From positions 744,001 through 808,000 of the forward strand of contig NZ_FOFI01000001.1 of the NCBI RefSeq assembly GCF_900110605.1: DNA of 64,000 nucleotides. Direction: 5' to 3'. The notes under the pieces were generated by a model. It was not told the DNA's origin. It searched no databases and saw only the letters and a list, made by a program, of their open reading frames with translations. The position numbers and the translations under genes were made by a program. The DNA is from Epilithonimonas lactis (GTDB taxonomy: Bacteria; Bacteroidota; Bacteroidia; Flavobacteriales; Weeksellaceae). This document shows, piece after piece, positions 8,977 through 16,272 of the stretch. Numbering within the stretch: position 1 is the first letter of the stretch; the number at the start of each line of letters is the position of its first letter.

Positions 8977-9058
8977 TACCCAGTGCCGGAATCGAACCGG
9001 CACATCTTTCGATACTAGAGTTTGAGTCTAGCGCGTCTACCAATTCCGCCAACTGGGC
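8977..9058 (-). tRNA. tRNA-Leu (anticodon CAA)
   Basis: About 82 nt. The acceptor arms GCCCAGT and ACTGGGT pair with one G-U at the end. The D-arm region, the anticodon stem CTAGA/TCTAG with loop CTCAAAC (anticodon CAA, reading UUG), a long variable arm as in class II tRNAs, and the T-arm GCCGG-TTCGATT-CCGGC are all visible on the minus strand. The CCA end is not encoded: after discriminator A the DNA reads CAA. This fits the presence of a CCA-adding-type nucleotidyltransferase gene at 44368-45792. Confidence 0.95.
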
Positions 9059-9175
9059 TGATGTTTGTTTTAAATTGGTGTGCAAATATAGGATTATTTT
9101 TGACCCGATAAAAATGATTCACAAATAATTTTACATTTATTTTTTAACGAACTGTAAATCAAAAATATATTTTTT

Positions 9176-9943
9176 CTAAAATTCGATTTCCAGACCATCA
9201 AAAGCCAGATGAACGTTCTCGGGAAGCTCATTTTCCACTTCATCATGGAATCCCAAATGATGACTGATGTGAATGAGATAGGTTTTTTTAGGTTTAAGTT
9301 CATCCACCAACGCCAAAACTTGTGGCAAAATGAAATGTGAATGATGTGGTTCCGTCTTCCTAAGACAATTGATAATGAAAAAATCAAGATTCTTCAATTT
9401 CTCTTTTTCCTTATCATCAATTTTACTGGCATCCGTAATGTAAGCGAGATCCTTAAATTTAAAACCTAGAATATTGATCTCTGAATGAATGATATCGATT
9501 GGTTGAACTTCCACTTCTTCAAATAGTTTAAATTCTTTCTCGATTTCATAAAGGTCAAAGCTTGGTGCGCCTGGATATTTTTGTTCTGAGAAAGCATATG
9601 GAAATCTGTCTTTGATCTCAACGGCAACCCGCGAATTACAATAGATGGGCATCGAGCTTTTATTTTTAAAGATCAAAGGTCGAAGGTCATCCAAACCGAT
9701 AATATGGTCGTTGTGTTCGTGTGTGATGAGAACTGCATCGATCTGTTCCTCAATATTCGTCAACATTTGCTGACGAAAATCGGGGCCGCAGTCAATTAAT
9801 ATTTTCTTTCCAGAATCCGAAGTTACAAGGGCAGAAGTGCGTAAACGTTTGTCTTTTTGGTTGGTAGAAAGGCAGACCGGATGATGGCTGCCAATAACAG
9901 GAATGCCTTGCGAGGTACCGGTTCCTAAAAATTTTAAAAGCAT
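9176..9943 (-). CDS. MBL-fold metal-dependent hydrolase (PhnP-like)
   Basis: A cytoplasmic metallo-beta-lactamase-fold hydrolase of 255 residues. The zinc motif THEHNDH is at residues 74-80. The N-terminus LKFLGTGTSQGIP, then C24 and further metal-site residues (Asp51-Cys52-Gly53, Asp172 in YITDAS, and a late HISHHLGFHDE segment), resemble the PhnP phosphodiesterase/RNase Z-like branch. Such proteins cleave cyclic or small phosphodiesters, but the substrate here is not determinable. The gene is alone on its strand and shares a short divergent promoter region with the gene at 9995. ATG start as given; upstream sequence holds stops. Confidence 0.85.
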   Translation of the reverse strand: MLLKFLGTGTSQGIPVIGSHHPVCLSTNQKDKRLRTSALVTSDSGKKILIDCGPDFRQQMLTNIEEQIDAVLITHEHNDHIIGLDDLRPLIFKNKSSMPIYCNSRVAVEIKDRFPYAFSEQKYPGAPSFDLYEIEKEFKLFEEVEVQPIDIIHSEINILGFKFKDLAYITDASKIDDKEKEKLKNLDFFIINCLRKTEPHHSHFILPQVLALVDELKPKKTYLIHISHHLGFHDEVENELPENVHLAFDGLEIEF

Positions 9944-9994
9944 TTTTATTTTTGCTGTTATTTTGGTAAATTTACAAAATAAATCTAATTCTTC
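9944..9994. promoter_or_regulatory. short divergent promoter region
   Basis: The 51-bp gap between divergent genes contains an almost symmetrical sequence at about 9958-9984: TTATTTTG, then GTAAATTTAC, then CAAAATAA. Each half resembles a Bacteroidota -7 box on its own strand, so both genes are probably driven from here by overlapping promoters. Confidence 0.45.
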
Positions 9995-11422
9995 GTGATA
10001 AAGCCAAAACTTACCCCTAAGCAGAAAGCATTAGCCATCAATCTGGATTCATCCATCTACGGAACTTTTGCGGAGATTGGAGCAGGTCAGGAAACTGTGA
10101 GACATTTTTTCCGTGCTGGAGGTGCTTCTCAGACGATTGCAAAAGCGATGTCTGCTTATGATAAGGATTTCAGTGATGCCATCTACGGTACCGAAAACAA
10201 AAACCGATATGTTACGCAAAACCGTCTCAGAAAGATGTTACGCTACGAAATGGCGCTTATCGAAGAAAGAATTCCGAGAGAGAAAAATCCAGGAAAAAAA
10301 TTCTTTTCCTACGCCAATACCGTAACGACCATCAATTTTGATAAAACCTCCAAAGGCCACGGCTGGGTGGGAATCAGATATCAAAACTCTGAAAGCGAGG
10401 AATATAACGAGATCGTGATCCACGTCAAATTCAAAGAGACCAATCCAACTTTGCAGCAGGAAACTCTGGGAAGTTTGGGTGTTAATTTGATCTACGGCGC
10501 TTATTTCTATATCGATAATCCAAGAGTTTTGGTTGAATCTTTATATGATGATCTTTCACTTGACCGTTTGGAAATTGATATGATCGACTTCAGCGGACCG
10601 GCTTTCCAATATGTGGACAATCGTCTGATGAGTCTTCAGTTGGTGAAATTGGGAATGACAGACGCGGTGATCTTTAACTCCAAAGGAAGCAATATGTTGC
10701 CTGCGGATATCCTTTACAAGAAAAATATTTTTGCCGTGAGAGGAAGTTTCCGTCCTGTAACTCGCGTGAATATTGATATGTTCGAGCATGGTTTGGATCT
10801 ATTCAATCAGGATAATGCCTGCGATAGTGAGAATACGCAGATTCTATTTGAAATTACCATTTCGAATCTGAGAGCGGCCGGTGATATCGATGAGCGTGAT
10901 TTCCTTGATAGGGTTGATATTCTTGGAACTTTAGGCTACACGGTGATGATCTCCAACTTCTCAGAATATTACAGGATGGTGGATTATTTCTCATCGTTTA
11001 CCAATCAACACATCGGCGTTGCAATGGGCGTTAACAACCTGTTGGATGTTTTTGATGAGGAATATTACAAGAATCTTCCAGGTGGAATTTTGGAAGCCTT
11101 CGGTAAGTTCTTCAAAAAGGATATGCGCGTTTACTTGTATCCTTACAAAGACCCTGAGAATGGCGAATTGCTGACGTCAGAGAACCTAAAAGTTCACGAT
11201 AACCTGAAAGAATTATACAAGTACTTCAAGCTCAACAAGAGAATTGTTGACATCGAAAAATATAATCCAAAATTCCTGGAGATCTATTCCAGAGAGATCC
11301 TGAAAAAGATTATGGCCCACGATCTGGGTTGGGAAGATGAATTGCCGAAGAGTGTGGCACAAATGATAAAAGACCGAGGAATGTTCGGATATAAAGAATT
11401 AACTTTCGAAGGATTAAAATAA
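9995..11422 (+). CDS. conserved cytoplasmic protein of unknown function
   Basis: A 475-residue protein starting with GTG (MIKPKLTPKQKALAINLD). I know the type from Bacteroidota genomes but not its function. I believe database names such as TonB-dependent receptor are used for such proteins; the sequence does not support that, since there is no signal peptide, plug or barrel pattern. It is soluble and mixed alpha/beta, with conserved-looking segments GTFAEIGAGQETVRHFFRAGG (residues 22-42) and MISNFSEYYRMVDYFSS further on. The downstream GAF-domain gene begins 4 bp after its stop, so the two form an operon. No catalytic motif was recognised. Confidence 0.8.
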   Translation: MIKPKLTPKQKALAINLDSSIYGTFAEIGAGQETVRHFFRAGGASQTIAKAMSAYDKDFSDAIYGTENKNRYVTQNRLRKMLRYEMALIEERIPREKNPGKKFFSYANTVTTINFDKTSKGHGWVGIRYQNSESEEYNEIVIHVKFKETNPTLQQETLGSLGVNLIYGAYFYIDNPRVLVESLYDDLSLDRLEIDMIDFSGPAFQYVDNRLMSLQLVKLGMTDAVIFNSKGSNMLPADILYKKNIFAVRGSFRPVTRVNIDMFEHGLDLFNQDNACDSENTQILFEITISNLRAAGDIDERDFLDRVDILGTLGYTVMISNFSEYYRMVDYFSSFTNQHIGVAMGVNNLLDVFDEEYYKNLPGGILEAFGKFFKKDMRVYLYPYKDPENGELLTSENLKVHDNLKELYKYFKLNKRIVDIEKYNPKFLEIYSREILKKIMAHDLGWEDELPKSVAQMIKDRGMFGYKELTFEGLK

Positions 11423-11426
11423 AAAA

Positions 11427-11873
11427 ATGGTAGAGCTAAAAAAACGACTTTCAGTAATTTTGGAAAGTCCACAAGATACAAATGTGAAACTTCTGAAAGT
11501 TTGTCAGCTTTTGGATAGAGAGATCTCTTATTACAACTGGACAGGTTTCTATTTCAAAAACGGCGACAAGGACGAGTTGGCTCTTGGGCCTTATGTTGGT
11601 GCGGTGACGGATCACGTAATCATTCCATTTGGAAAAGGAATTTGCGGTCAGGTAGCGGTTTCTGGAGAGACTTTCGTGGTGCCAGATGTTCACGCTCAGG
11701 ATAATTATCTTTCTTGTTCCATTGATACAAAAGCGGAAATCGTGGTTCCAATCTTCAAAGACGGTGAAAACATCGGTCAAATCGACATCGACAGTCATTC
11801 TATTGACCCATTCACCAAGGAAGACGAGGAGTTGCTGAACTGGCTTTGCGAGGAGGTTGCGAAGGTTTTGTAA
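11427..11873 (+). CDS. GAF-domain protein, free methionine-(R)-sulfoxide reductase-like
   Basis: A single GAF domain of 148 residues, the size and pattern of fRMsr (MsrC/YebR) enzymes that reduce free methionine-R-sulfoxide in the cytoplasm. Family-typical blocks are YNWTGFYF near residue 37, LALGPYVG, GKGICGQVA with a cysteine, DVHAQDNYLSCS with a second cysteine, and EIVVPIFKDGENIGQIDIDS. The two visible cysteines match positions that form the redox site in this family. It follows the 9995 gene by 4 bp and is closed by a terminator shared with the convergent gene. Activity rests on family resemblance; some single-GAF proteins only bind ligands. Confidence 0.8.
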   Translation: MVELKKRLSVILESPQDTNVKLLKVCQLLDREISYYNWTGFYFKNGDKDELALGPYVGAVTDHVIIPFGKGICGQVAVSGETFVVPDVHAQDNYLSCSIDTKAEIVVPIFKDGENIGQIDIDSHSIDPFTKEDEELLNWLCEEVAKVL

Positions 11874-11900
11874 AATATTAAAATCAGAATTAAAGATATA

Positions 11901-11930
11901 AAGTCGTAAATTTATTTTGCGACTTTTTTT
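11901..11930. terminator. bidirectional terminator
   Basis: AAGTCG (11901-11906) pairs with CGACTT (11920-11925), followed by a long T-run. It lies between convergent genes. Confidence 0.7.
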
Positions 11931-11940
11931 TATAATTTAA

Positions 11941-12666
11941 TTAATTAATTTCCTCCAACAGCTTCCGATAATATTCCCCACACTTAGCCAAGTGCGATCC
12001 ATACCAAGAAAAAGCTTCTCCATCCACAATCATAATTTTCTGATTAATACAGACATTCTGGATCTCCGCAATATGTTTTTCTTTAAAAGGAAAAGGCTCT
12101 GACGAAAGGAAAATCAAATCTGCTTCTTTCAAATCTTCCAATTGAACTTCGGGATAACGTTTTTGGTCTTTAAACAAATTTTCAAATCCCAATTCTTCCA
12201 AAATCCTCGAAATAAAAGTGTCGCTACCAACCGTCATATAGGGATCTTTCCAAATCAGATAAGCAACTTTCAATTTATTTTCAGACTTCGGAATATCAAA
12301 AGCTTCATAAGTTTTCAGATTGAACAATTGCGCTTTTTCTTCCTTCCCAAATAGGTGTCCAAGTTGTTTGATCAAATAATAATTGTCTTCCAAAGTCTCC
12401 ACATTCGTCAACAAAACTTTGAAGTCTTTCATCAATTCTTCAACCTGTTCTTTCACGTTTTCCTCCTTGTTGGCAATGATGAGGTCTGGTTTTAAAGCTT
12501 TGATCTTTTCAATATTAAGGTTCTTCGTTCCGCCAATGATCTCGACATCTTTTACCAATTCTTTCGGATGAATGCAGAATTTTGTCCTTCCAACAATTTC
12601 ACTGGAAGTCAAACCTAAATCGAACAATGTTTCCGTAATGGATGGAACAAGCGAAACAACTTTCAT
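11941..12666 (-). CDS. helical-backbone metal receptor (BtuF/TroA-like)
   Basis: A 241-residue protein of the periplasmic-binding family that binds cobalamin or iron chelates. Typical elements are VSLVPSITETLFDLGL at the N-terminus, VEIIGGTKNLNIEKIKALKPDLIIANKEEN, and the late SSEPFPFKEKH segment. Unlike true BtuF there is no signal peptide or lipobox, so it would be cytoplasmic; short leaderless relatives are common in Bacteroidota. No ABC permease or ATPase lies next to it. A trafficking or sensing role for a metal chelate is possible, but the ligand is unknown. Confidence 0.75.
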   Translation of the reverse strand: MKVVSLVPSITETLFDLGLTSSEIVGRTKFCIHPKELVKDVEIIGGTKNLNIEKIKALKPDLIIANKEENVKEQVEELMKDFKVLLTNVETLEDNYYLIKQLGHLFGKEEKAQLFNLKTYEAFDIPKSENKLKVAYLIWKDPYMTVGSDTFISRILEELGFENLFKDQKRYPEVQLEDLKEADLIFLSSEPFPFKEKHIAEIQNVCINQKIMIVDGEAFSWYGSHLAKCGEYYRKLLEEIN

Positions 12667-12730
12667 TAATGATTTGATTTAATAATAATTATTTTCAATG
12701 ATGTCGGTCTAAGTCATTAAGACTTAAAAC

Positions 12731-12770
12731 AAAAAAAACTCTCTCAAAAATAAACATTTCTGAGAGAGTT
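12731..12770 (-). terminator. terminator of the DUF5606 gene/operon
   Basis: AACTCTCTCA (12737-12746) and TGAGAGAGTT (12761-12770) form a 10-bp stem. On the minus strand it is followed by an eight-T run. Confidence 0.8.
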
Positions 12771-12793
12771 TTATGAATTGAAACTAAAAAACA

Positions 12794-12826
12794 ATTTTCC
12801 TCCCTTTAGGGTCGGGGAAGGAAAAT
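12794..12826. repeat. conserved-core hairpin repeat, copy 1
   Basis: The core CTCCCTTTAGGGTCGGGG is flanked by the self-complementary arms ATTTTCCT (12794-12801) and AGGAAAAT (12819-12826). The same core, with quite different arms, recurs twice at 25244-25346. It lies 6 bp from the end of the DUF5606 gene. Confidence 0.6.
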
Positions 12827-12831
12827 CTATT

Positions 12832-13410
12832 TTATTGATCTTCTTTTTTAGTCGCTTTCTTAGCTGCTGGCTTTTTAGCTGCCGGTTTTTCTTCAGCTGC
12901 TTCTTCCGTTTTTGGAGCCGCTTTCTTAGCTGCTGGTTTTTTAGCTGCAGGTTTTTTTTCTGCTGCGTCTTCAGTTTTTTCTTCAGCCACTACCACTTCA
13001 GAAGGTGCATCTGTTTTTAAGAAACTTTCAGGCGTGATGTAACCTGCTTTGTGCAAAAGGTTGTACCACTGAGCCAATTTCTTGATGTCTGATTCGTAAA
13101 CTCTTTCCACATCATAGTTTGGAAGAGAAGCAGTCATGAATGCTCTAAGCTCATCGCCAGAGGATTTGTGACTGATGGTCGCTTTGTAATCGTAGTTTTT
13201 TGCAACATTTTCAAAAACTTCGAACAATGGAACTTCTTTGTCAAAAGTGAACATCGCGATATTGTCCAACAAACTTACTTGGCTGGAGTTTGAGATGCTC
13301 GTTTTCTTTTTAGTTGAGATATCCTCAACGATAAATCCGTTCTTTAGTTGAGAAACCAATTTGAAAAGTCCCGGTTTTCCGGAGATTGAAATAATTTTTT
13401 CTAACTGCAT
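12832..13410 (-). CDS. DUF5606 protein with Lys/Ala/Pro-rich tail
   Basis: A 192-residue cytoplasmic protein. Residues 1-135 form the compact DUF5606 region (MQLEKIISISGKPGLFKLVSQ, YDVERVYESDIKKLAQWYNLL), a family I know mainly from Bacteroidota and of unknown function. Residues 140-192 are a low-complexity tail of repeated AAKKPAAKK units that resembles histone H1-like or nucleic-acid-binding tails. It is last in a minus-strand group with ruvX and def, 108 bp after def. The beginning GKPGLF resembles a small SH3-like beta barrel, and the basic tail suggests nucleic acid binding, but both points are inference. Confidence 0.8.
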   Translation of the reverse strand: MQLEKIISISGKPGLFKLVSQLKNGFIVEDISTKKKTSISNSSQVSLLDNIAMFTFDKEVPLFEVFENVAKNYDYKATISHKSSGDELRAFMTASLPNYDVERVYESDIKKLAQWYNLLHKAGYITPESFLKTDAPSEVVVAEEKTEDAAEKKPAAKKPAAKKAAPKTEEAAEEKPAAKKPAAKKATKKEDQ

Positions 13411-13518
13411 TTTAGTATGTTTTCTTTAATCTATTTTAACTTAGTTGATAGTTGTCTGTTGATGGTTGATTGATTTGGATTGAGAAAACTTCCATCTTCC
13501 CGCATCCAACTTCCATCT

Positions 13519-14091
13519 CTACTTCGGAAACCTCATTTTGTAATTCACGCTCACGTCGCCGTTTGCTATCTTTTGAAGTTTTCCCTTCACGATTTTTTTC
13601 TTCAAAGCGCTCAAATGGTCAGTGAATAAGATTCCCTCGATATGGTCGTACTCATGCTGAATGACTCTCGCTCTGATGTCCTGAAAAGTATCGGTATGTT
13701 TAACGAAATTTTCGTCGTAATATTCTATTTTGATGGTCGATTTGCGCTTCACATCTTCACGAACTTCCGGAATGCTGAGACAACCTTCGTTGAATTTCCA
13801 TTCCTCGCCAGACTCTTCCAATATTTTTGCATTGATGAACACTTTTTTGAAGTCTTTCAATTCGTCCGCAATATCTTCATAATCCTCGTCATCCGCAAGA
13901 GGCGAAACATCGATGATGAAAAGACGAATATCCAAACCAATCTGTGGCGCTGCCAAACCAATTCCGTTGGCACCATTCATCGTATCGAACATATTTTCGA
14001 TTAGCTTTTTCAGCTCAGGATAATCTTTGTCTATTTCCTGTGCTTTTCTTCTTAAAACCGCGTCGCCAAAGGCTCTAATTGGTAAAATCAT
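13519..14091 (-). CDS. def: peptide deformylase
   Basis: Removes the formyl group from the N-terminal methionine of new proteins. It has 190 residues with all three class motifs: GIGLAAPQ at 43-50, EGCLS at 102-106 (metal Cys104), and HEYDH at 146-150 (metal histidines and catalytic Glu147). The insert DDEDYEDIADELKDF (about 68-82) between motifs 1 and 2 is acidic. Its ATG overlaps the stop of ruvX by 4 bp, so the two are translationally coupled. Confidence 0.97.
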   Translation of the reverse strand: MILPIRAFGDAVLRRKAQEIDKDYPELKKLIENMFDTMNGANGIGLAAPQIGLDIRLFIIDVSPLADDEDYEDIADELKDFKKVFINAKILEESGEEWKFNEGCLSIPEVREDVKRKSTIKIEYYDENFVKHTDTFQDIRARVIQHEYDHIEGILFTDHLSALKKKIVKGKLQKIANGDVSVNYKMRFPK

Positions 14092-14501
14092 CTTTTTTGT
14101 TCTAAAAAATTCTGCAATATGATCGTTGCACTCACTTTGTCGATCAATCCTTTTTCCTGTCTTTGTTTCTTGTTCTTTCCGCTTTGGCTAATGAAAAACG
14201 AAGCCATTTTGGAAGTGAAACGCTCATCCAGACGATTGATCTTTTTATCTGGAAATTCCTTTTCGAAGTTTGAAATAAATTTCTGAATTTCAGTTTCGAT
14301 GTCGGACATATTTCCTTTCAGATCGGTGGGAAGTCCAACAACAATTTCATCGACTTGGTTCTCGGAAAAATATTTTTTCAGAAAATCCATTAGCTTTAGT
14401 GTTTCCACCGTTGTCAGTCCGCTTGCAATGATCTGCATATCGTCTGTTACGGCGATTCCCGTTCTTGCTTTTCCGTAGTCAATTGCCAGGATCTGTCCCA
14501 T
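14088..14501 (-). CDS. ruvX: Holliday junction resolvase-like protein RuvX/YqgF
   Basis: An RNase H-fold protein of 137 residues. The YqgF family acts in 16S rRNA 5' processing and is proposed to act on Holliday junctions. The N-terminal motif ILAIDYGKARTGIAV carries the catalytic Asp8, EIVVGLPTDLKG is the second motif, and RLDERFTSKMA the third, with acidic residues retained. It is the first gene of the ruvX-def pair (4-bp overlap). The start follows directly after a short AT-rich gap. Confidence 0.93.
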   Translation of the reverse strand: MGQILAIDYGKARTGIAVTDDMQIIASGLTTVETLKLMDFLKKYFSENQVDEIVVGLPTDLKGNMSDIETEIQKFISNFEKEFPDKKINRLDERFTSKMASFFISQSGKNKKQRQEKGLIDKVSATIILQNFLEQKR

Positions 14502-14560
14502 AAGTTCGCAAATTTACAAAAATTTTCAGCTTATGAAAATCAGATGCTTATTAATAAAAA

Positions 14561-14590
14561 TAAAAAGCCGCAAACTTTTGAATTTGCGAC
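14561..14590 (-). terminator. terminator of the sigma-factor partner gene
   Basis: GCCGCAAA (14567-14574) pairs with TTTGCGAC (14583-14590) with one mismatch. On the minus strand it is followed by a T-rich run. Confidence 0.7.
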
Positions 14591-14617
14591 CTGAATATTG
14601 ATAATCTCAGCCTAATG

Positions 14618-15211
14618 CTACTTTTTCATCTCCTCAACCAAAATCTCGATTTTCTCAATATATTTACCATAGAAATGTTTGAACCACCAATTTCCAATGA
14701 AATATATTGTTGACAATCCGAACACAACCGAACCGATGAAAACCAAGGTCAAATAGCCGTTCGTGTACTGATGCGTGTGCGGAATAGACTCAATAACAAT
14801 GATCATCTCACAGACAAAGAACGGAACGAAACTTAGATAAAATGAGAGGTAATATTGCTTATTGAGATCAAATTGATGAAGCAGATCCTTCAACGAGTCC
14901 AAAGTTCCCAAAGCAGGATTGCTAATTTCTTTATAAAGTTTGAAAAATTTACTAAAGAAAAATGCTGTTACCAAAGTCATACAAATGACCAAAATTTCGA
15001 TGTAAAGATTGAATCTGAAAGGTAACGGAAAAAACCAGATTCCAATTAAAATAAAAGGCATCAGAATCACCGTTGACCAAAATTCATAGCGCATATTTTT
15101 CCTGATCCTTTCCAGAGGATGATGCAGTTGCCTCTGCTTCTCAGGCGAGATCTCCGGCGTTTCGGAAACATCTTCCTTATTCCAAAGTGATTTAAGATTA
15201 TCGAGTTCCAT
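14618..15211 (-). CDS. membrane protein downstream of ECF sigma factor
   Basis: A 197-residue protein with a soluble N-terminus (MELDNLKSLWNKEDV, about 38 residues) and four membrane segments as two hairpins (about 43-62, 68-88, 119-139 and 150-172). It follows the ECF sigma gene on the same strand after 94 bp. A short cytoplasmic N-terminal domain before membrane helices, next to an ECF sigma factor, is the arrangement of an anti-sigma factor, but I see no zinc-binding anti-sigma motif. The start codon comes 6 bp after six AACTATC heptamers (coding-strand reading), so repeat number could affect its expression. Confidence 0.7.
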   Translation of the reverse strand: MELDNLKSLWNKEDVSETPEISPEKQRQLHHPLERIRKNMRYEFWSTVILMPFILIGIWFFPLPFRFNLYIEILVICMTLVTAFFFSKFFKLYKEISNPALGTLDSLKDLLHQFDLNKQYYLSFYLSFVPFFVCEMIIVIESIPHTHQYTNGYLTLVFIGSVVFGLSTIYFIGNWWFKHFYGKYIEKIEILVEEMKK

Positions 15212-15217
15212 ATTTTT

Positions 15218-15259
15218 GATAGTTGATAGTTGATAGTTGATAGTTGATAGTTGATAGTT
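15218..15259 (-). repeat. heptamer array AACTATC x6 next to a start codon
   Basis: Six perfect copies of GATAGTT on the plus strand (AACTATC on the minus strand). They end 6 bp before the ATG of the membrane protein at 15211. The same heptamer occurs in 11 copies before pepE at 54912-54988, also directly before the start codon and in the same sense relative to the gene. Confidence 0.9.
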
Positions 15260-15305
15260 TGTGTAGTCTGGAGAAAGGTTGTCAGGCTGAGGTTCTCGAA
15301 GCCCG

Positions 15306-15791
15306 CTATAAAATTAATTCCTTCAGTTTCTCCTTTGCTCTATTTAGTTTCACCCGCGCATTTCCCTCCGAGATTCCCAATTGTTCCGCCATTTCTTTTC
15401 CTGAAAAATCTTCGAGATAATAGAAAATCAAGGCTTTGTCAATGGGATTCAATTTTTGGATGGCTTCATACATTTGCTTCAGTTTCAGCTCATCTTCCAG
15501 GTTGTAATCTTCCTCTTTGATTTTATAAACCGAAACATCATCGTTTTGAATGAAGCTCCGTCGCTTTTCCGATTTTAGGAAAATTATCGCCGTATTCAAT
15601 GCAATTCTGTAAAGCCAAGTTGAGAATTCAGACTTTCCTTCGAAGCTCGAAAAAGACTTCCAAACCTGATAAACAATCTCCTGAAAGAGGTCATTTTGGT
15701 CGTCACGGTTGTCCATATACATTTTGGAGATTTTAAAAATAATCCCTTTATGTTTTTCGATTTTCTCTAAAAATTCCTTCTCAGAATCCAT
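15306..15791 (-). CDS. ECF-type RNA polymerase sigma-70 factor
   Basis: A 161-residue extracytoplasmic-function sigma factor that would direct RNA polymerase to a small regulon. Region 2 is visible at about residues 10-80 (DDQNDLFQEIVYQVWKSF, STWLYRIALNTA). Region 4 is at about 105-158, with the helix-turn-helix GKEMAEQLGISEGNARVKLNRAKEKLKE. The gene for a membrane protein follows and may encode its regulator. No TonB or polysaccharide-utilisation genes are adjacent, so its target is unknown. Confidence 0.92.
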   Translation of the reverse strand: MDSEKEFLEKIEKHKGIIFKISKMYMDNRDDQNDLFQEIVYQVWKSFSSFEGKSEFSTWLYRIALNTAIIFLKSEKRRSFIQNDDVSVYKIKEEDYNLEDELKLKQMYEAIQKLNPIDKALIFYYLEDFSGKEMAEQLGISEGNARVKLNRAKEKLKELIL

Positions 15792-15906
15792 TCCTTGCTT
15801 TAACTCTATTCGGTTAGTAGAAATAAAAATTATTTGTTACAAAAAAAATGGAAGCCATAAGAACGAAAGCAAAAGAATTAAACGCTCCAACTCTCAAACC
15901 CAATTT

Positions 15907-15993
15907 GGGCGCCTTTTTCCGCCTTCCGTTCCCGCTTTTTTTTGCCAAAGCTTTTCCCTCAGCAAAAAAAGAGCTCCACTCAAGTCGGGGCGC
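15907..15993. repeat. REP-like structured repeat, copy B
   Basis: It begins GGGCGCC and ends GGGGCGC. Relative to copies A, C and D both ends have changed together (GCAGC to GCGCC, GCTGC to GGCGC), so the end pairing is kept. The central stem uses a run of T and its A-rich complement. It is the first element of a composite repeat block before the ABC ATPase gene. Confidence 0.75.
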
Positions 15994-16048
15994 GCTTTGC
16001 ATAATTTGAACATTTGTCAATAAATCAACATTTTTTATATCTACACTA

Positions 16049-16099
16049 TTTGTCATTCTGTAGGAATCTAGACTGGTGAGATTCCTACGGAATGACAAA
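16049..16099. repeat. long palindromic repeat (GTCATTCYGTAGGAATCT), copy 1
   Basis: Arms of 21 bp (16049-16069 and 16079-16099) match with one mismatch around a 9-nt loop. The same arms recur at 26726-26791 around an unrelated 25-nt loop. The region between the sigma factor and ABC ATPase genes (15792-16272) is filled by this and two other repeats. Confidence 0.85.
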
Positions 16100-16124
16100 C
16101 TGAATGTTTTAACACTTTTGCTTT

Positions 16125-16203
16125 GATGAGTTTTACGCCTTTGCGAACCTTAAAAATATTTTCAATGATGTAAAAAAATCTTAGTGGACTTTGCGTTCAA
16201 AAA
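16125..16203 (+). repeat. 78-bp dispersed gene-upstream element, copy 1
   Basis: Shares the core TTAAAAATATTTTCAAT (16150-16166) and flanking TTTGCGAAC and CTTTGCGTT blocks with copies at 17731-17808 and 26855-26933. All three lie on the plus strand and end shortly before a plus-strand gene, here 70 bp before the ABC ATPase start. Confidence 0.8.
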
Positions 16204-16220
16204 GATGCAGTAATTTTTCA

Positions 16221-16228
16221 TAATTTTG
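16221..16228 (+). promoter_or_regulatory. -7 promoter box TAATTTTG for the ABC ATPase gene
   Basis: TAATTTTG matches TAnnTTTG and lies 44 bp before the ATG, just after the 78-bp repeat. Confidence 0.5.
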
Positions 16229-16272
16229 TAAATCATTCATAATTCATCACTCATCATTTATAAAAATAATAG

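Noticed and set aside
9995-11422. TonB-dependent receptor annotation
   Set aside because: No signal peptide, plug domain or beta-barrel C-terminus is visible.
13441-13475. Third AACTATC-type array between def and the DUF5606 gene
   Set aside because: Only one full unit (GATAGTT) is present, with loosely similar sequence around it; it does not keep the 7-bp register.
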